Positions 18,374-28,656 of a stretch of 64,000 nt of DNA are shown one piece after another. Position 1 is the first letter of the stretch. Each line of letters starts with the position of its first letter. The DNA is from Enterobacter cancerogenus (GTDB lineage Bacteria > Pseudomonadota > Gammaproteobacteria > Enterobacterales > Enterobacteriaceae). A program made the translations under genes and the position numbers. The stretch is taken from positions 1-64,000 of the forward strand of contig JRUP01000031.1 in the NCBI GenBank assembly GCA_000773965.1, given 5' to 3'. The notes beneath the pieces were generated by a model. It ran no database searches. It had not been told where the DNA came from and saw only the letters and a list, made by a program, of their open reading frames with translations.

Positions 18374-18844
18374 TTATTCACGGTGATAAGGATGATTCGT
18401 GGTGATGCTCCAGGCACGATACAGGCTTTCAGCAACCAGCACACGCACCAGCGGATGCGGCAGCGTCAACGTGGACAGCGACCAGCTCTGCTCGGCAGCG
18501 GCTTTACAGGCCGGCGCCAGTCCTTCCGGACCGCCAATTAACAAGCTGACATCGCGGCCATCCTGTTTCCAGCGCTCAAGCTGTTGCGCCAGCTGAGGGG
18601 TTTCCCACGGCTGCCCTGGAATATCCAGCGTGACGATGCGATTGCCTTTACCGACAGCCGCTAACATCGCTTCACCCTCTTTTTCCAGGATGCGCTTGAT
18701 GTCAGCGTTCTTGCCACGTTTACCCGCGGACACTTCGGTCAGTTCAAATGGCATATCCTTGGGGAAGCGGCGCAGATATTCCATGAAACCGGTCTGAACC
18801 CAGTCGGGCATTTTGGTGCCGACGGCTACAAGCTGCAGTTTCAA
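18374..18844 (-). CDS. rlmH: 23S rRNA (pseudouridine1915-N3)-methyltransferase RlmH
   Basis: A 156-residue SPOUT-fold methyltransferase that methylates pseudouridine 1915 in helix 69 of 23S rRNA on the assembled ribosome. The knotted SAM site appears as [14 protein letters not shown] and the C-terminal [20 protein letters not shown]. It stands 3 bases after rsfS, a ribosome-silencing factor, so both neighbours act on the large subunit. Confidence 0.97.
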   Translation of the reverse strand: MKLQLVAVGTKMPDWVQTGFMEYLRRFPKDMPFELTEVSAGKRGKNADIKRILEKEGEAMLAAVGKGNRIVTLDIPGQPWETPQLAQQLERWKQDGRDVSLLIGGPEGLAPACKAAAEQSWSLSTLTLPHPLVRVLVAESLYRAWSITTNHPYHRE

Positions 18845-18847
18845 GGC

Positions 18848-19165
18848 TTAGCTCCAGAGCTTTTCCAGCTCATACAGCTGGCGGCTCTCTTCCTGCATCA
18901 CGTGTACGATCACTTCGCCAAGATCAACGACGACCCAATCAGCGGCAGCTTTACCATCGACGCCCAGCGGTTTTAAACCCGCGGCACGGGATTCCTGAAT
19001 CACGTGATCGGCGATCGAAACCACATGACGCGTCGACGTGCCGGTGCAGATGATCATGCAGTCGGTGATGCTCGATTTGCCCTGAACATCAACAGCAATG
19101 ATGTCCTGGCCTTTAATATCGTCAATCTTATCAATAACGAAATCTTGGAGTGCTTTACCTTGCAA
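18848..19165 (-). CDS. rsfS: Ribosomal silencing factor RsfS
   Basis: A 105-residue RsfS/Iojap-family protein that binds uL14 on the 50S subunit and blocks subunit joining in stationary phase or starvation. The conserved [19 protein letters not shown] and [15 protein letters not shown] segments are clear. It lies downstream of nadD and just upstream of rlmH, the conserved order. Confidence 0.96.
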   Translation of the reverse strand: MQGKALQDFVIDKIDDIKGQDIIAVDVQGKSSITDCMIICTGTSTRHVVSIADHVIQESRAAGLKPLGVDGKAAADWVVVDLGEVIVHVMQEESRQLYELEKLWS

Positions 19166-19256
19166 AAGGTTCCCCTTAAAAACAGGTGATTACGAGAAGG
19201 CTGAATGCCCGGAAAACATAGCCTAAAATGAAGCGGCGCAGTATAGCACGCAACGA

Positions 19257-19901
19257 TCAACCGCGATATAAGCCAGCGCGATCGATGTAGTCGATAACCG
19301 CATCGGGCAGCAGATCGGTGCAGGATTGCCCCAGGTGACGACGCTGGCGTATTTCCGTGGCGGAGATGTCAAACAGCGGCGTATCAGCCAGCCAGATATG
19401 GCCTGCCGGTGCTTGATGCAACTGTTCTGCGTGCTGTGCACGATGCGCATCCAGCCACTGCTGCATCTCAGGCGTTTCCATCTGCGTTGCATAGCCCGGT
19501 CGCTGGCACACCAACAGATGGCACAGAGAGAGGAGATCCTGCCAGCGATGCCATTTGGCTAACGTTAGCAGAGAATCTTGTCCGATGATAAACCCGAGGG
19601 GCTGTTCTGCACCGCGTTCCGCACGGAGTGCTTCAAGGGTTGCGACCGTCCATGACGGCGTATCCCGTTCCAGCTCGCGCGTATCAATATCAAACAGGGG
19701 ACGGGTCGCAATCGCGCAGCGCAGCATTTCCACGCGCTGCCGGGCACTGGCTTCAGGCTGTGCCCGATGCGGTGGCACGTTGTTGGGCAGCAGCGTGACC
19801 TTTTTCAGCCCTACCTGTTGCGCCAGCGCTTCCACCGGGCGCAGGTGGCCAAAGTGGATAGGATCGAAGGTGCCGCCAAACAGCGCGTAGAGTTTAGACA
19901 T
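19257..19901 (-). CDS. nadD: Nicotinate-nucleotide adenylyltransferase
   Basis: A 214-residue enzyme that joins ATP and nicotinate mononucleotide to make deamido-NAD in NAD synthesis. Nucleotidyltransferase motifs are [12 protein letters not shown] (residues 9-20) and the ISATEIR signature near the C-terminus. Its start overlaps the end of holA by 8 bases, so it is co-transcribed with leuS-lptE-holA. Confidence 0.96.
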   Translation of the reverse strand: MSKLYALFGGTFDPIHFGHLRPVEALAQQVGLKKVTLLPNNVPPHRAQPEASARQRVEMLRCAIATRPLFDIDTRELERDTPSWTVATLEALRAERGAEQPLGFIIGQDSLLTLAKWHRWQDLLSLCHLLVCQRPGYATQMETPEMQQWLDAHRAQHAEQLHQAPAGHIWLADTPLFDISATEIRQRRHLGQSCTDLLPDAVIDYIDRAGLYRG

Positions 19902-20925
19902 CAGTAAAGCTTAGGGGAAAATCGCGGTGACACAGCAGCAGCGACAAGGTCTCCAGCTGCGGCCAGAGGTTTTGACCGTAATCCTGCTTCATGGTCAGCT
20001 CCAGTTCGGCGAGCAGATGCACGGCGCGTTGCAGACGACGTGCATCAAGGCGTTGCAGCGCATCGGTAAACAGTGCGCGACGGTTTTGCCAGATGCGCTG
20101 TTGATCCATTAGCGCACGCAGGCCCTGTTTACCCTGATTGCGCTGTAAATGCAGCAGCGTCAGTAAATCACGTTGCAGAGAACGCAGTAAAATCACCCCT
20201 TCAGCATCCTCTTTTTCCAGCTGATGCAGGATATGCAGGGCGCGCTTACTTTTGCCCGCCAGCAGGGCATCCACCCAGTGGAAAGGGGTAAAGTGCGCAG
20301 CGTCATTCACCGCGTCCTCTACCCGGGGCAGAGTGAGCTTGCCATCCGGCCACAGCAGTGACAGGCGTTCCAGCGCCTGCGCCAGCGCCAGCAGGTTGCC
20401 TTCATAGCAGTAGCACAGCAGTTGAATAGCCTGGTCATCAACACTCAACTTCATGGCTTTGGCACGACTCGCGACCCAGCGCGGCAACTGCGCTTGTTCG
20501 GGCGTCTGGCAGGGAACCAGCACGGCATGAGCGCTGAGCGCTTTAAACCAGGCGCTGTTTTCCTGCGCTTTGGTGAGTTTTGCCATGCGCAGCACCAGCA
20601 GGATATCGCTGTGCAGCAGGCTGGCGAGTTTAACCAGTTGCTCGGCCATCGCTGCATTGGCACCGTTTTCTGGCAGTTGCAGCGTTAAGGTCTGGCGTTG
20701 AGTGAACAGGCTGAGTGCCTGACAGCTGGCAAAGATCGCATCCCAGTCGGTTTGCGCATCAAGAGTGACACTGAAGTGTTCTTCAAAGCCCTGAGAAGAT
20801 GAGGCCGCGCGAATGGCATCGGCACTTTCCTGAATCAGCAACGGTTCATTGCCGGTCAGAAAATAACAGGCGCGCAGCCCCTCACGAAGCTGCGCGCTCA
20901 GTTGTTCAGGATAAATCCTGATCAT
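19894..20925 (-). CDS. holA: DNA polymerase III delta subunit
   Basis: A 343-residue clamp-loader subunit (same length as E. coli HolA) that opens the beta clamp. The N-terminal [29 protein letters not shown] region is characteristic; the AAA+-like fold lacks functional Walker motifs, as expected for delta. It overlaps lptE upstream by 4 bases and nadD downstream by 8. Confidence 0.96.
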   Translation of the reverse strand: MIRIYPEQLSAQLREGLRACYFLTGNEPLLIQESADAIRAASSSQGFEEHFSVTLDAQTDWDAIFASCQALSLFTQRQTLTLQLPENGANAAMAEQLVKLASLLHSDILLVLRMAKLTKAQENSAWFKALSAHAVLVPCQTPEQAQLPRWVASRAKAMKLSVDDQAIQLLCYCYEGNLLALAQALERLSLLWPDGKLTLPRVEDAVNDAAHFTPFHWVDALLAGKSKRALHILHQLEKEDAEGVILLRSLQRDLLTLLHLQRNQGKQGLRALMDQQRIWQNRRALFTDALQRLDARRLQRAVHLLAELELTMKQDYGQNLWPQLETLSLLLCHRDFPLSFTDV

Positions 20926-21521
20926 TGCAGACTGGTTGCTGACGAAGAGGGCACTTCGGGTGAATTCTCACCTGGTGCGATGATCTCCGGCTGTGGCAAC
21001 GTGTCTTTGTTGCTTTCCTGCGCGGCATGAACCGTTAACAGTTTACGCACCAGTTGCTCGGCGGCACGCTGACGCATCTCTTCATAGATCATTGATTGTT
21101 CAGCATCTTTCGCCAGTGCGGCGTTAGGGTTATCGAAGAAGGAACGATACACAGTTGTGCTAATCGGATAGATACCCTTACCCGGAATCAGAACCTGCGC
21201 GGTCACTGTCATCACCAGTGAATACTCAGCAGTGGTACCGCTGATAAACACCGATGCAGTATCACGTCCGTGCATCTCTCCACCTAAGCGCAGAGTGGGA
21301 TATTTGGCACTGGCCTTTTTGCTGTCATCAACAATAGTGACATCATTGATACGCAGCTGCTGGCGCACGGTGCGCGCCAGTGGGCCATACGGGTCGCCGC
21401 TCTGGACGATCAGCGTTTTCATCTCGGTTGGCACCATGGTGGTGCCACGCGGGTGAAAACCACAGCCTGCGGTGATCATCACCGCAAGCAGGACAAACAG
21501 CCTGATAATCAGTTGTCGCAC
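20922..21521 (-). CDS. lptE: LPS-assembly lipoprotein LptE
   Basis: A 199-residue outer-membrane lipoprotein with a signal peptide and lipobox TAGC (acylated Cys20). LptE plugs the LptD barrel and is essential for delivering LPS to the outer leaflet. The [19 protein letters not shown] start of the mature part is typical. The gene lies 14 bases after leuS and overlaps holA. Formerly rlpB. Confidence 0.95.
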   Translation of the reverse strand: MRQLIIRLFVLLAVMITAGCGFHPRGTTMVPTEMKTLIVQSGDPYGPLARTVRQQLRINDVTIVDDSKKASAKYPTLRLGGEMHGRDTASVFISGTTAEYSLVMTVTAQVLIPGKGIYPISTTVYRSFFDNPNAALAKDAEQSMIYEEMRQRAAEQLVRKLLTVHAAQESNKDTLPQPEIIAPGENSPEVPSSSATSLQ

Positions 21522-21535
21522 AGTTCCTCCTGAAC

Positions 21536-24118
21536 TTAACCTACGACCAGGTTAAGCAGTTTGCCAGGGACATAAATCACTTTACGAAGTGTGACGCCTT
21601 CCAGATATTTCGCCACAATGTGCTCCTGCGCAGCACGCGCCTGAACCTGCTCCTGCGTAGCATCCGGCGCAACGGTAATCTTGCCGCGCACTTTGCCATT
21701 CACCTGTACAACGACCAGCAGTGAATCTTCCACCATCGCAGATTCATCCGCAACCGGCCAGCTGGCTTCATCGACACTACCTTCTCCGCCCAGCGCCTGC
21801 CACAGAACATAGCTGGCGTGCGGCGTGAACGGATAGAGCAGACGCACGACCGCCACCAGCGCTTCCTGCATCAGTGCGCGATCTTGATCGCTCTCCTGCG
21901 GGGCACGAGTCAGCTTGTTCATCAACTCCATGATGGCAGCGATAGCGGTGTTGAACGTTTGGCGACGACCTACGTCATCGGCCACCTTGGCGATGGTTTT
22001 GTGCAGATCGCGACGCAGCGCTTTCTGATCGTCGTTCAGTGCATTGAGGTCCAGCGCCACAGTGGTACCTTTCGCCACGTGTTCGTAGGCCAGTTTCCAC
22101 ACACGCTTCAGGAAGCGGTTCGCACCTTCTACACCCGATTCCTGCCATTCCAGCGTCATCTCTGCTGGCGAAGCAAACATCATGAACAGACGTACGGTAT
22201 CGGCACCGTAACGTTCAACCATCAGCTGTGGATCGATGCCGTTGTTTTTCGACTTGGACATCTTGCTCATGCCGGCATAAACCACTTCGCGGCCTGCGTT
22301 GTCGACAGCCTTAACAATACGACCTTTTTCATCGCGCTCAACGCTAACATCAACCGGAGAAACCCAGTTACGCTCGCCGTTCGCGCCGGTGTAATAGAAC
22401 GCATCGGCCAGTACCATACCCTGACACAGCAGACGTTTGGCTGGCTCATCAGAGTTCACCAGGCCTGCGTCACGCAGCAGCTTGTGGTAGAAGCGGAAAT
22501 ACATCAGGTGCATGATGGCGTGTTCGATACCACCGACATACTGATCCACCGGCAGCCAGTAGTTCGCAGCGGCAGGATCCAGCATGCCTTCGTTGTAATT
22601 GGCACAGGTGTAACGCGCGTAATACCAGGATGATTCCATAAAGGTGTCAAAGGTATCGGTTTCGCGCAGCGCTGGCTGGCCGTTAACCGTGGTTTTCGCC
22701 CACTCAGGATCGGCTTTGATCGGGCTGGTGATACCGTCCATCACCACATCTTCTGGCAGAATCACTGGCAGCTGATCTTCTGGCGTTGGCATCACGGTGC
22801 CGTCTTCCAGTGTCACCATTGGAATTGGCGCGCCCCAATAACGCTGACGGGACACACCCCAGTCGCGCAGACGATAGTTGACTTTACGCACGCCGACGCC
22901 TTTCGCCGCCAATGCATCAGCAATGGCGTTGAAGCCTGCCTGATGATCCAGACCGTTGAACTCACCCGAGTTGAACAGCGCGCCTTTATCGGTCATCGCC
23001 GCTTCGCTCAGATCAGGCGTTGAACCATCCAGATTCAGGATCACTGGCTTGATGTTCAGGTTGTACTTAGTCGCGAACTCCCAGTCACGCTGGTCATGGC
23101 CTGGAACAGCCATCACTGCGCCGGTGCCGTATTCCATCAGGACAAAGTTAGCGACCCAGACTGGGATCTCTTCGCCCGTCAGCGGATGGATAGCAAACAG
23201 GCCGGTGGCCATGCCTTTCTTCTCCATCGTCGCCATATCTGCTTCAGCCACTTTGGTGGTGCTGCACTCTGCGATGAAGTCAGACAGCGCAGGGTTGCTG
23301 GCCGCAGCCTGGCGCGCCAGTGGGTGGCCAGCTGCCACAGCAACGTAGGTGGCACCGAGGAAGGTGTCCGGACGTGTGGTGTAAACCGTTAATTTCTCTT
23401 CGCTGTACGCCACATCGAAGGTGATTTCCACGCCCTCAGAACGGCCAATCCAGTTACGCTGCATGGTCTTGACCGTTTCAGGCCAGTCTTCCAGCTTATC
23501 CAGATCGTTGAGCAGTTCTTCCGCGTAAGCGGTGATTTTCACGAACCACTGAGGAATCTCTTTGCGCTCAACTTTGGTGTCACAGCGCCAGCAGCAGCCG
23601 TCGATAACTTGTTCGTTAGCCAGTACGGTTTGGTCATGCGGGCACCAGTTCACCGCTGAGGTCTTTTTATAGACCATGCCTTTTTCATACAGCTTGGTGA
23701 AGAACCACTGTTCCCAGCGATAGTACTCTGGCTGGCAGGTCGCCAATTCGCGGCTCCAGTCATAGCCAAAGCCCAGCAGTTTGAGCTGGTTCTTCATGTA
23801 TTCGATGTTGTCATAAGTCCATGGTGCGGGCGCGGTGTTGTTTTTTACCGCAGCGCCTTCGGCTGGCAGTCCAAACGCATCCCAGCCAATCGGCTGCAGG
23901 ACATTTTTACCCAGCATGCGCTGATAGCGCGCAATCACATCGCCGATGGTGTAGTTACGCACGTGGCCCATGTGTAGGCGGCCAGAAGGATAGGGCAGCA
24001 TAGAAAGGCAGTAGTATTTCTCTTTGCCTTCCTGCTCGGTCACTTTAAAGGTTTCGTTTTCGTCCCAGTGCTGTTGGACGCGGGATTCTATCTCTTCCGG
24101 GCGGTATTGCTCTTGCAT
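21536..24118 (-). CDS. leuS: Leucyl-tRNA synthetase
   Basis: An 860-residue class I synthetase, the E. coli length. The HIGH-type motif is HMGH (49-52, in [15 protein letters not shown]) and the KMSKS motif is in [11 protein letters not shown] (about residue 620). The CP1 editing domain is present between them (for example the T-rich [13 protein letters not shown]). It heads the leuS-lptE-holA-nadD run. No leucine-rich leader peptide is apparent upstream. Confidence 0.98.
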   Translation of the reverse strand: MQEQYRPEEIESRVQQHWDENETFKVTEQEGKEKYYCLSMLPYPSGRLHMGHVRNYTIGDVIARYQRMLGKNVLQPIGWDAFGLPAEGAAVKNNTAPAPWTYDNIEYMKNQLKLLGFGYDWSRELATCQPEYYRWEQWFFTKLYEKGMVYKKTSAVNWCPHDQTVLANEQVIDGCCWRCDTKVERKEIPQWFVKITAYAEELLNDLDKLEDWPETVKTMQRNWIGRSEGVEITFDVAYSEEKLTVYTTRPDTFLGATYVAVAAGHPLARQAAASNPALSDFIAECSTTKVAEADMATMEKKGMATGLFAIHPLTGEEIPVWVANFVLMEYGTGAVMAVPGHDQRDWEFATKYNLNIKPVILNLDGSTPDLSEAAMTDKGALFNSGEFNGLDHQAGFNAIADALAAKGVGVRKVNYRLRDWGVSRQRYWGAPIPMVTLEDGTVMPTPEDQLPVILPEDVVMDGITSPIKADPEWAKTTVNGQPALRETDTFDTFMESSWYYARYTCANYNEGMLDPAAANYWLPVDQYVGGIEHAIMHLMYFRFYHKLLRDAGLVNSDEPAKRLLCQGMVLADAFYYTGANGERNWVSPVDVSVERDEKGRIVKAVDNAGREVVYAGMSKMSKSKNNGIDPQLMVERYGADTVRLFMMFASPAEMTLEWQESGVEGANRFLKRVWKLAYEHVAKGTTVALDLNALNDDQKALRRDLHKTIAKVADDVGRRQTFNTAIAAIMELMNKLTRAPQESDQDRALMQEALVAVVRLLYPFTPHASYVLWQALGGEGSVDEASWPVADESAMVEDSLLVVVQVNGKVRGKITVAPDATQEQVQARAAQEHIVAKYLEGVTLRKVIYVPGKLLNLVVG

Positions 24119-24461
24119 GGCTGCCTGTGGTCCTTTATGAAAATCGTTAACCCTGAATAGTTCACGTCACAGGTAGGCGGCAAAGGTGTGAATACGCTCG
24201 CGCTTAACGAAGTAAGCGACGGCGTGAACACGTGCACCCAACGCACCTGCGACTTGAAGTATGACGGGTTCGCATACATTTAGATCCGCATAGCATACCC
24301 ATAAGGCTCTTCCTCAACAACATTTCACGCCCCGGCTGAGCGGATTTCTACTCAATGCGCCGCAGCTTTCACCCTTTTGCGATTTACTCCGCTTTCGTCA
24401 CGGCAAATATGACAGAACAGCTAAACTTACTATCAGCTATTCCCGCGGAAAGGAGAACAAA
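24119..24461. other. leuS-ybeL intergenic region with a candidate dispersed repeat
   Basis: This divergent gap contains no credible gene. Around 24165-24275 is a sequence ending in GACTTGAAGTATGACGGGT, a string I associate with intergenic repeats in Erwinia, Yersinia and relatives, and including the small palindrome CGCTTA-N6-TAAGCG (in the text as CGCTTAACGAAGTAAGCG). No second copy is in the window, so the repeat call rests on memory of other genomes. The promoters of leuS and ybeL must also lie here. Confidence 0.4.
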
Positions 24462-24944
24462 ATGAATAACGTGGCGCAGGAGTATCGTGCAACGATAGCG
24501 GCATTAACCCAGCGGCTGGAACAGGGCGAGCGTGATGTTGATGCACTGGTCGCTGAGGCACGGCAGGAGTTATTAGCGAAAAAGACGCTGACCTCTGCTG
24601 AAGTGAATGAGGTGATGCGGGCGGTCAGGCGTGATTTACATGAGTTCGCGCTCAGTTATCAGGAATCTTCAGATGTGCTCGGTGACTCCGTATTCTTGCG
24701 CGTCATTCGCGAGAGCGTATGGAAAGAACTGGCGGATATCACGGACAAAAGCCAGTTAGAGTGGCGCGAGGTGTTTCAGGATCTACGACATCACGGTGTT
24801 TATCAAAGCGGTGAAGTGGTGGGGTTGGGTAACCTGGTGTGTGAGAAGTGCGGTTTTACCCGGGCGATCTATACACCGGAGAGCTTAACGCGCTGCCCGG
24901 AGTGTGGGCACGATCATTTCCAGCGTCAGCCTTTTGAGCCTTGA
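24462..24944 (+). CDS. ybeL: YbeL (DUF1451) zinc-ribbon protein
   Basis: A 160-residue protein with a helical, probably coiled-coil N-terminal part (residues 1 to about 100) and a C-terminal zinc ribbon formed by CEKCGF and CPECGH. Length and pattern match E. coli YbeL, whose function is unknown. It has a strong GGAGAA ribosome site and converges on gltL, with an elaborate hairpin in between. Confidence 0.92.
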   Translation: MNNVAQEYRATIAALTQRLEQGERDVDALVAEARQELLAKKTLTSAEVNEVMRAVRRDLHEFALSYQESSDVLGDSVFLRVIRESVWKELADITDKSQLEWREVFQDLRHHGVYQSGEVVGLGNLVCEKCGFTRAIYTPESLTRCPECGHDHFQRQPFEP

Positions 24945-24957
24945 TTTGCGGAAAATC

Positions 24958-25003
24958 GCGCCGCTGCGTGATTAATGGGGAAACCCCATCCATACAGCGG
25001 CGC
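24958..25003. repeat. Nested hairpin between ybeL and gltL
   Basis: An outer 9-bp stem GCGCCGCTG/CAGCGGCGC encloses an inner perfect stem ATGGGG-AAA-CCCCAT (24975-24989). It lies between two convergent stops, so it could act as a bidirectional 3'-end structure; it lacks a T-tract. Confidence 0.6.
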
Positions 25004-25018
25004 AATTGAGAGCGCTAA

Positions 25019-25744
25019 TTAATGCAGGATCTTCGCGAGGAAGTCTTTTGCGCGGTCGGACTGCGGGTTATTAAAGAAGTCATCTTTGTTAGTGTCTTCG
25101 ACAATTTTCCCTTCATCCATAAAGATCACGCGATTAGCCACTTTGCGCGCAAAGCCCATCTCATGCGTCACCACCATCATGGTCATGCCTTCGTTCGCCA
25201 GCTCAACCATCACGTCCAGCACTTCGTTGATCATCTCTGGGTCGAGCGCAGATGTCGGTTCGTCAAACAGCATCGCGATGGGGTCCATACACAGCGCGCG
25301 GGCAATCGCCACACGCTGTTGCTGGCCGCCCGAGAGCTGTCCAGGGAACTTCTCCGCATGCGCAGCCAGACCAACACGCGTCAGCAGCTTGAGACCTTTC
25401 TCACGCGCAGCGGCTTTATCACGCTTTAAAACCTTGACCTGCGCCAGCACCAGGTTATCGACAATGCTGAGGTGCGGGAACAGTTCGAAGTGCTGGAACA
25501 CCATACCGACTTTGCTGCGCAGTTGTGCCAGGTTGGTTTTCTTGTTGTTCACTTCGGTACCGTTAACCTGAATGCTGCCTTCCTGCACCGGTTCCAGACC
25601 GTTCACCGTTTTAATCAAGGTTGACTTACCTGAGCCGGACGGTCCACAGACCACCACCACTTCACCTTTTTTCACTTCGGTGGAGCAGTCGGTCAGCACC
25701 TGAAAGTGACCATACCACTTAGAAACATTTTTCAGGCTAATCAT
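25019..25744 (-). CDS. gltL: Glutamate/aspartate ABC transporter ATPase
   Basis: A 241-residue ATPase with Walker A GPSGSGKS (34-41), signature LSGGQQQR and Walker [12 protein letters not shown]. It powers glutamate/aspartate uptake with GltI (binding protein) and GltJ/GltK (permeases). The start codon directly abuts the gltK stop, as in E. coli. Confidence 0.96.
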   Translation of the reverse strand: MISLKNVSKWYGHFQVLTDCSTEVKKGEVVVVCGPSGSGKSTLIKTVNGLEPVQEGSIQVNGTEVNNKKTNLAQLRSKVGMVFQHFELFPHLSIVDNLVLAQVKVLKRDKAAAREKGLKLLTRVGLAAHAEKFPGQLSGGQQQRVAIARALCMDPIAMLFDEPTSALDPEMINEVLDVMVELANEGMTMMVVTHEMGFARKVANRVIFMDEGKIVEDTNKDDFFNNPQSDRAKDFLAKILH

Positions 25745-26422
25745 TTAAACCGTCCTCTTTCTTTTCAGATAGCTAACCAACAGCGAAGCGCTCAGGCTGA
25801 TCACAAAATAGACCAGACCGGCAAACAGAACCATTTCAACCTGGGTACCGTCACGCTCGCCAATCGTCGAGGCGGTACGGAAGAAGTCAGCCAGGCTTAA
25901 CACATACACCAGCGAGGTATCCTGGAACAACACAATGCCCTGTGTCAGCAGCAGTGGCACCATGGCGCGGAACGCCTGCGGCAGGATGATCAATTTCATT
26001 GATTGCCAGTGCGTCATACCCAACGCGAGCGCAGCATTCGACTGTCCGCGTGAGATGCTCTGGATACCCGCTCGGATGATTTCCGAGTAGTAGGCCGCTT
26101 CAAACAGTGCAAAAGCAATCATGGCGGAAATCAGGCGAATGTCAGTTTTGGGGGAAAGTCCCAATACCTGTTGCATTAATGCAGGCACCACCAGATAGAA
26201 CCACAGCAGCACCATCACCAGCGGGACGGAGCGGAACAGGTTGACGTACAGCTTAGCGAACCAGCGAATCGGCGCGAACGGCGACAGACGCATCACGGCC
26301 AGAATCGTGCCCCAGATAATGCCGAATACCACGGCGACGGCGGTAATCTTGAAGGTGATGATCAAGCCATTCCACAAATAGGGCAGGCTGGGAGGAATCG
26401 AACTCCAGTCAAACTCGTACAT
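25745..26422 (-). CDS. gltK: Glutamate/aspartate ABC transporter permease GltK
   Basis: A 225-residue inner-membrane permease beginning [19 protein letters not shown], nearly as in E. coli. The EAA loop ([20 protein letters not shown]) contacts the ATPase. It pairs with GltJ to form the heterodimeric channel; its start overlaps the gltJ stop by one base. Confidence 0.96.
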   Translation of the reverse strand: MYEFDWSSIPPSLPYLWNGLIITFKITAVAVVFGIIWGTILAVMRLSPFAPIRWFAKLYVNLFRSVPLVMVLLWFYLVVPALMQQVLGLSPKTDIRLISAMIAFALFEAAYYSEIIRAGIQSISRGQSNAALALGMTHWQSMKLIILPQAFRAMVPLLLTQGIVLFQDTSLVYVLSLADFFRTASTIGERDGTQVEMVLFAGLVYFVISLSASLLVSYLKRKRTV

Positions 26423-27162
26423 TATTTGCCTCCCAGATTGCCGGGCAGGCGAATTTTACGTTCTACCAAACTCATAATCAGCATGATCACCAGGTTAATA
26501 CCCACGTAAGCCAGGGTAATGGCGGTGAAAGATTCATAGGCGTGCGCCGAGTAGTCGAGCAACTTACCGGCCTGCGCCGCCATATCCACCAGACCAATGG
26601 TCGAAGCGATGGCAGAGTTTTTCACCAGGTTCAGCATTTCCGAGGTCATCGGCGGCACAATCACGCGATAGGCATTCGGCAGCAGCACGTAGCGATAAGT
26701 TTGTGGCAGCGTCAGCCCCATCGCCAACCCTGCGTTTTTCTGACCGCGTGGCAATGATTGAATCGCGGCACGTACCTGTTCACAAACGCGCGCAGCAGTG
26801 AACAAGCCGAGGCAAATGGTTGAGGAAACGAAGAACTGAATATTGGGGTCCAGTTCTGCTTTAAACCACATCCCCAGTTTTTCGCCCACCAGTTCTGGCG
26901 CCACTAGGTACCAGAAGAAGAACTGGACGATCAGCGGGATATTACGAAACAGTTCCACGTAGCAGGTGCCAATGGTCGACAGCAGTCGATTGGGCACGGT
27001 ACGCAGAATGCCGAAGAAGGAACCTACCAGGAAGGCGATAATCCAGGCGCAGCAGGAAACCGCAACGGTAACCTGAAATCCGGACCACAGCCAGCCGAGG
27101 TAAGTCGTATTGCCGAACGGGGCCTGTTGTAAAAAGATGCCCCAGTTCCAATCGATACCCAT
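26422..27162 (-). CDS. gltJ: Glutamate/aspartate ABC transporter permease GltJ
   Basis: A 246-residue permease. I chose the ATG at [18 protein letters not shown] because GGAG lies 6 bases upstream and E. coli GltJ starts there; a longer frame to 27201 runs into the terminator-like hairpin and has no family support. The EAA-type loop is [19 protein letters not shown]. Upstream is the SroC-like region, so gltJ translation depends on read-through past that hairpin. Confidence 0.95.
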   Translation of the reverse strand: MGIDWNWGIFLQQAPFGNTTYLGWLWSGFQVTVAVSCCAWIIAFLVGSFFGILRTVPNRLLSTIGTCYVELFRNIPLIVQFFFWYLVAPELVGEKLGMWFKAELDPNIQFFVSSTICLGLFTAARVCEQVRAAIQSLPRGQKNAGLAMGLTLPQTYRYVLLPNAYRVIVPPMTSEMLNLVKNSAIASTIGLVDMAAQAGKLLDYSAHAYESFTAITLAYVGINLVIMLIMSLVERKIRLPGNLGGK

Positions 27163-27175
27163 AACGAGCTCCGGT

Positions 27176-27199
27176 AAAAAAAGGGTAGCGAGGCTACCC
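27176..27199 (-). terminator. Intra-operon terminator before gltJ
   Basis: Perfect 7-bp stem GGGTAGC/GCTACCC with a 3-nt loop followed on the minus strand by TTTTTTT, 14 bases before the gltJ start codon. It should reduce gltJKL expression relative to gltI and form the 3' end of the SroC-like RNA. Confidence 0.88.
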
Positions 27200-27323
27200 A
27201 TAAGATTGTTGAGCGGTGTCTTGCGTCCTGCTTCAGGGGAACGACCTGTTGCAGTCTGTCTGTCCGCACCGCGTGTTCAGCAATCGAGAGGGCAGCCTAA
27301 CTGCCCTTGTTTTCATTGTTAAT
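27176..27323 (-). ncRNA. sroC: SroC-like small RNA from the gltI-gltJ intergenic segment
   Basis: In E. coli and Salmonella the gltI 3' region is processed to SroC, an Hfq-bound sponge of GcvB that also limits gltJ-L expression. Here the same interval (about 148 bases) has an AGGGCAG/CTGCCCT hairpin just after the gltI stop and ends in GGGTAGC-GAG-GCTACCC (plus-strand order) followed on the minus strand by seven Ts, a proper intrinsic terminator inside the operon. Base-level similarity to E. coli SroC was not checked; identity rests on position and architecture. Confidence 0.6.
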
Positions 27324-28217
27324 TCAGAGTGCTTTGTCGTTTGGTGCTTTGAAAAGCGCCTGCATATCTGGAGACAGCTCGAAGTTCATGTTCAGATTCT
27401 TCGGTGGAATCGGCTGTTTGAACCAGGTATCGAACCATTTTGCCGCTTCACCAGAAGTCTGCGCTTTGGCAATGGTGTCATCCATCAGTTGTTTGAATTG
27501 CGGATCTTCTTTACGCAGCATACAGCCGTAAGCTTCTTTCGACTGAGGTGTGCCAGTGATCTGCCAGTCGTCTGGTTTCTTCGCTTTAGCACGTTCACCT
27601 GCCAGCAGAGCATCATCCATCATAAAGGCCACGGCACGACCGGTTTCCAGCGTACGGAAAGAATCGCCATGGTCTTTGGCGCTGATGATGCGCATATCCA
27701 TTTTCTTCTCGTCGTTCAGCTTGTGCAGCAGAACTTCAGAAGTGGTACCAGAGGTCACGACAACGGTTTTGCCTTTCAGGTCCGCGAAATCTTTGATATC
27801 GCCACCCTTTTTCACCAGCAGACGCGTACCGATGATGAAGACGGTATCGGAGAAGGCAGCTTGCTGCTGACGTTCCAGGTTGTTGGTGGTAGAACCACAT
27901 TCAAAATCGTAAGTGCCGTTCTGCAGCAGTGGAATACGGTTCTGAGAGGTGATCGGCAGCATTTTTACCTGCAGATCAGGCTTGTTCAGCTTGGCTTTGA
28001 TCGCCGCTACGATGGCGTTTGAGTAGTCTTGTGAATAGCCAACTACTTTTTGTTGATTGTCGTAGTAAGAAAAGGGAACTGATGACTCACGATGCCCAAC
28101 GACGATCACGCCGCTATCATTAATTTTTTTCAGGGTGCCGGTGAGATCTTCCGCCTGGGCCGCTCCCGCTGCTGCTCCCAACAGCAAAAGAGATAATGCC
28201 ACTTTGCGTGTCTGCAT
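27324..28217 (-). CDS. gltI: Glutamate/aspartate periplasmic binding protein
   Basis: A 297-residue periplasmic protein with a signal peptide (MQTRKVALSLLLLGAAAGAAQA). The mature chain (GVIVVGHRESSVPFSYYDNQ, TSQNRIPLLQNGTYDFECGS) closely matches E. coli GltI. AAGGAG lies 8 bases before this ATG; the longer frame to 28253 was rejected because it would bury the signal peptide. First gene of gltIJKL; in relatives its mRNA is a GcvB target. Confidence 0.96.
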   Translation of the reverse strand: MQTRKVALSLLLLGAAAGAAQAEDLTGTLKKINDSGVIVVGHRESSVPFSYYDNQQKVVGYSQDYSNAIVAAIKAKLNKPDLQVKMLPITSQNRIPLLQNGTYDFECGSTTNNLERQQQAAFSDTVFIIGTRLLVKKGGDIKDFADLKGKTVVVTSGTTSEVLLHKLNDEKKMDMRIISAKDHGDSFRTLETGRAVAFMMDDALLAGERAKAKKPDDWQITGTPQSKEAYGCMLRKEDPQFKQLMDDTIAKAQTSGEAAKWFDTWFKQPIPPKNLNMNFELSPDMQALFKAPNDKAL

Positions 28218-28656
28218 GTTCCTACTCCTTTGAATGGATGTCGCGCAGAACATAAACTGCGCAGATTGTGATGTTGTGTGTATTTCATGCTGCTTTTTTA
28301 GTTATCCCTTAGCGCAACTGCGCGCAGGATAGTGATTAACATAGCGAATTGTTAACGCAATGAAACAAAAAAGTTTGTTTTTTGCGAGCCGCTCCGCACC
28401 ATTAAGAGGCAATAAAAAGCCATTGCGCCGTTTCGGTGCGTGTCAGTGCCAAATAATAGTGCGTGAACATGGCATTACGCTGACAAAACGCTGATGTTGA
28501 TAAAATCACTGAAATAATTAGCAATGATCGTGCCAGCACGGTGAAATGCGTGAAAAAGCCAGCAGAGAATCTGGTAAAGCGTAGCCGATGGGAGCGGAAA
28601 ACAGCGCAAAAAAAAGGCGAAGTGAGCACTTCGCCTGTCAGAATGTGATCGGAGTG
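28218..28656. other. gltI-lnt intergenic region
   Basis: It contains the gltI promoter region and leader and, near 28608-28636, the lnt terminator. The part next to gltI has A/T tracts and a small dyad ATTGTTAACGCAAT near 28346. I see no gene or RNA that I can name in the remaining 300 or so bases. Confidence 0.5.
28608..28636 (-). terminator. lnt terminator
   Basis: AGGCGAAGT/ACTTCGCCT stem with a GAGC loop; on the minus strand it is followed by eight Ts, 21 bases after the lnt stop. A strong intrinsic terminator for the miaB-phoL-ybeY-corC-lnt run. Confidence 0.92.

Noticed and set aside
21818..22633. 271-codon plus-strand frame opposite leuS
   Set aside because: Fully contained in leuS, rich in His/Gln typical of antisense frames, and lacking a start signal.
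24119..24461. Leucine-rich leader peptide for leuS
   Set aside because: No short frame with clustered leucine codons plus terminator/antiterminator was seen on the minus strand.
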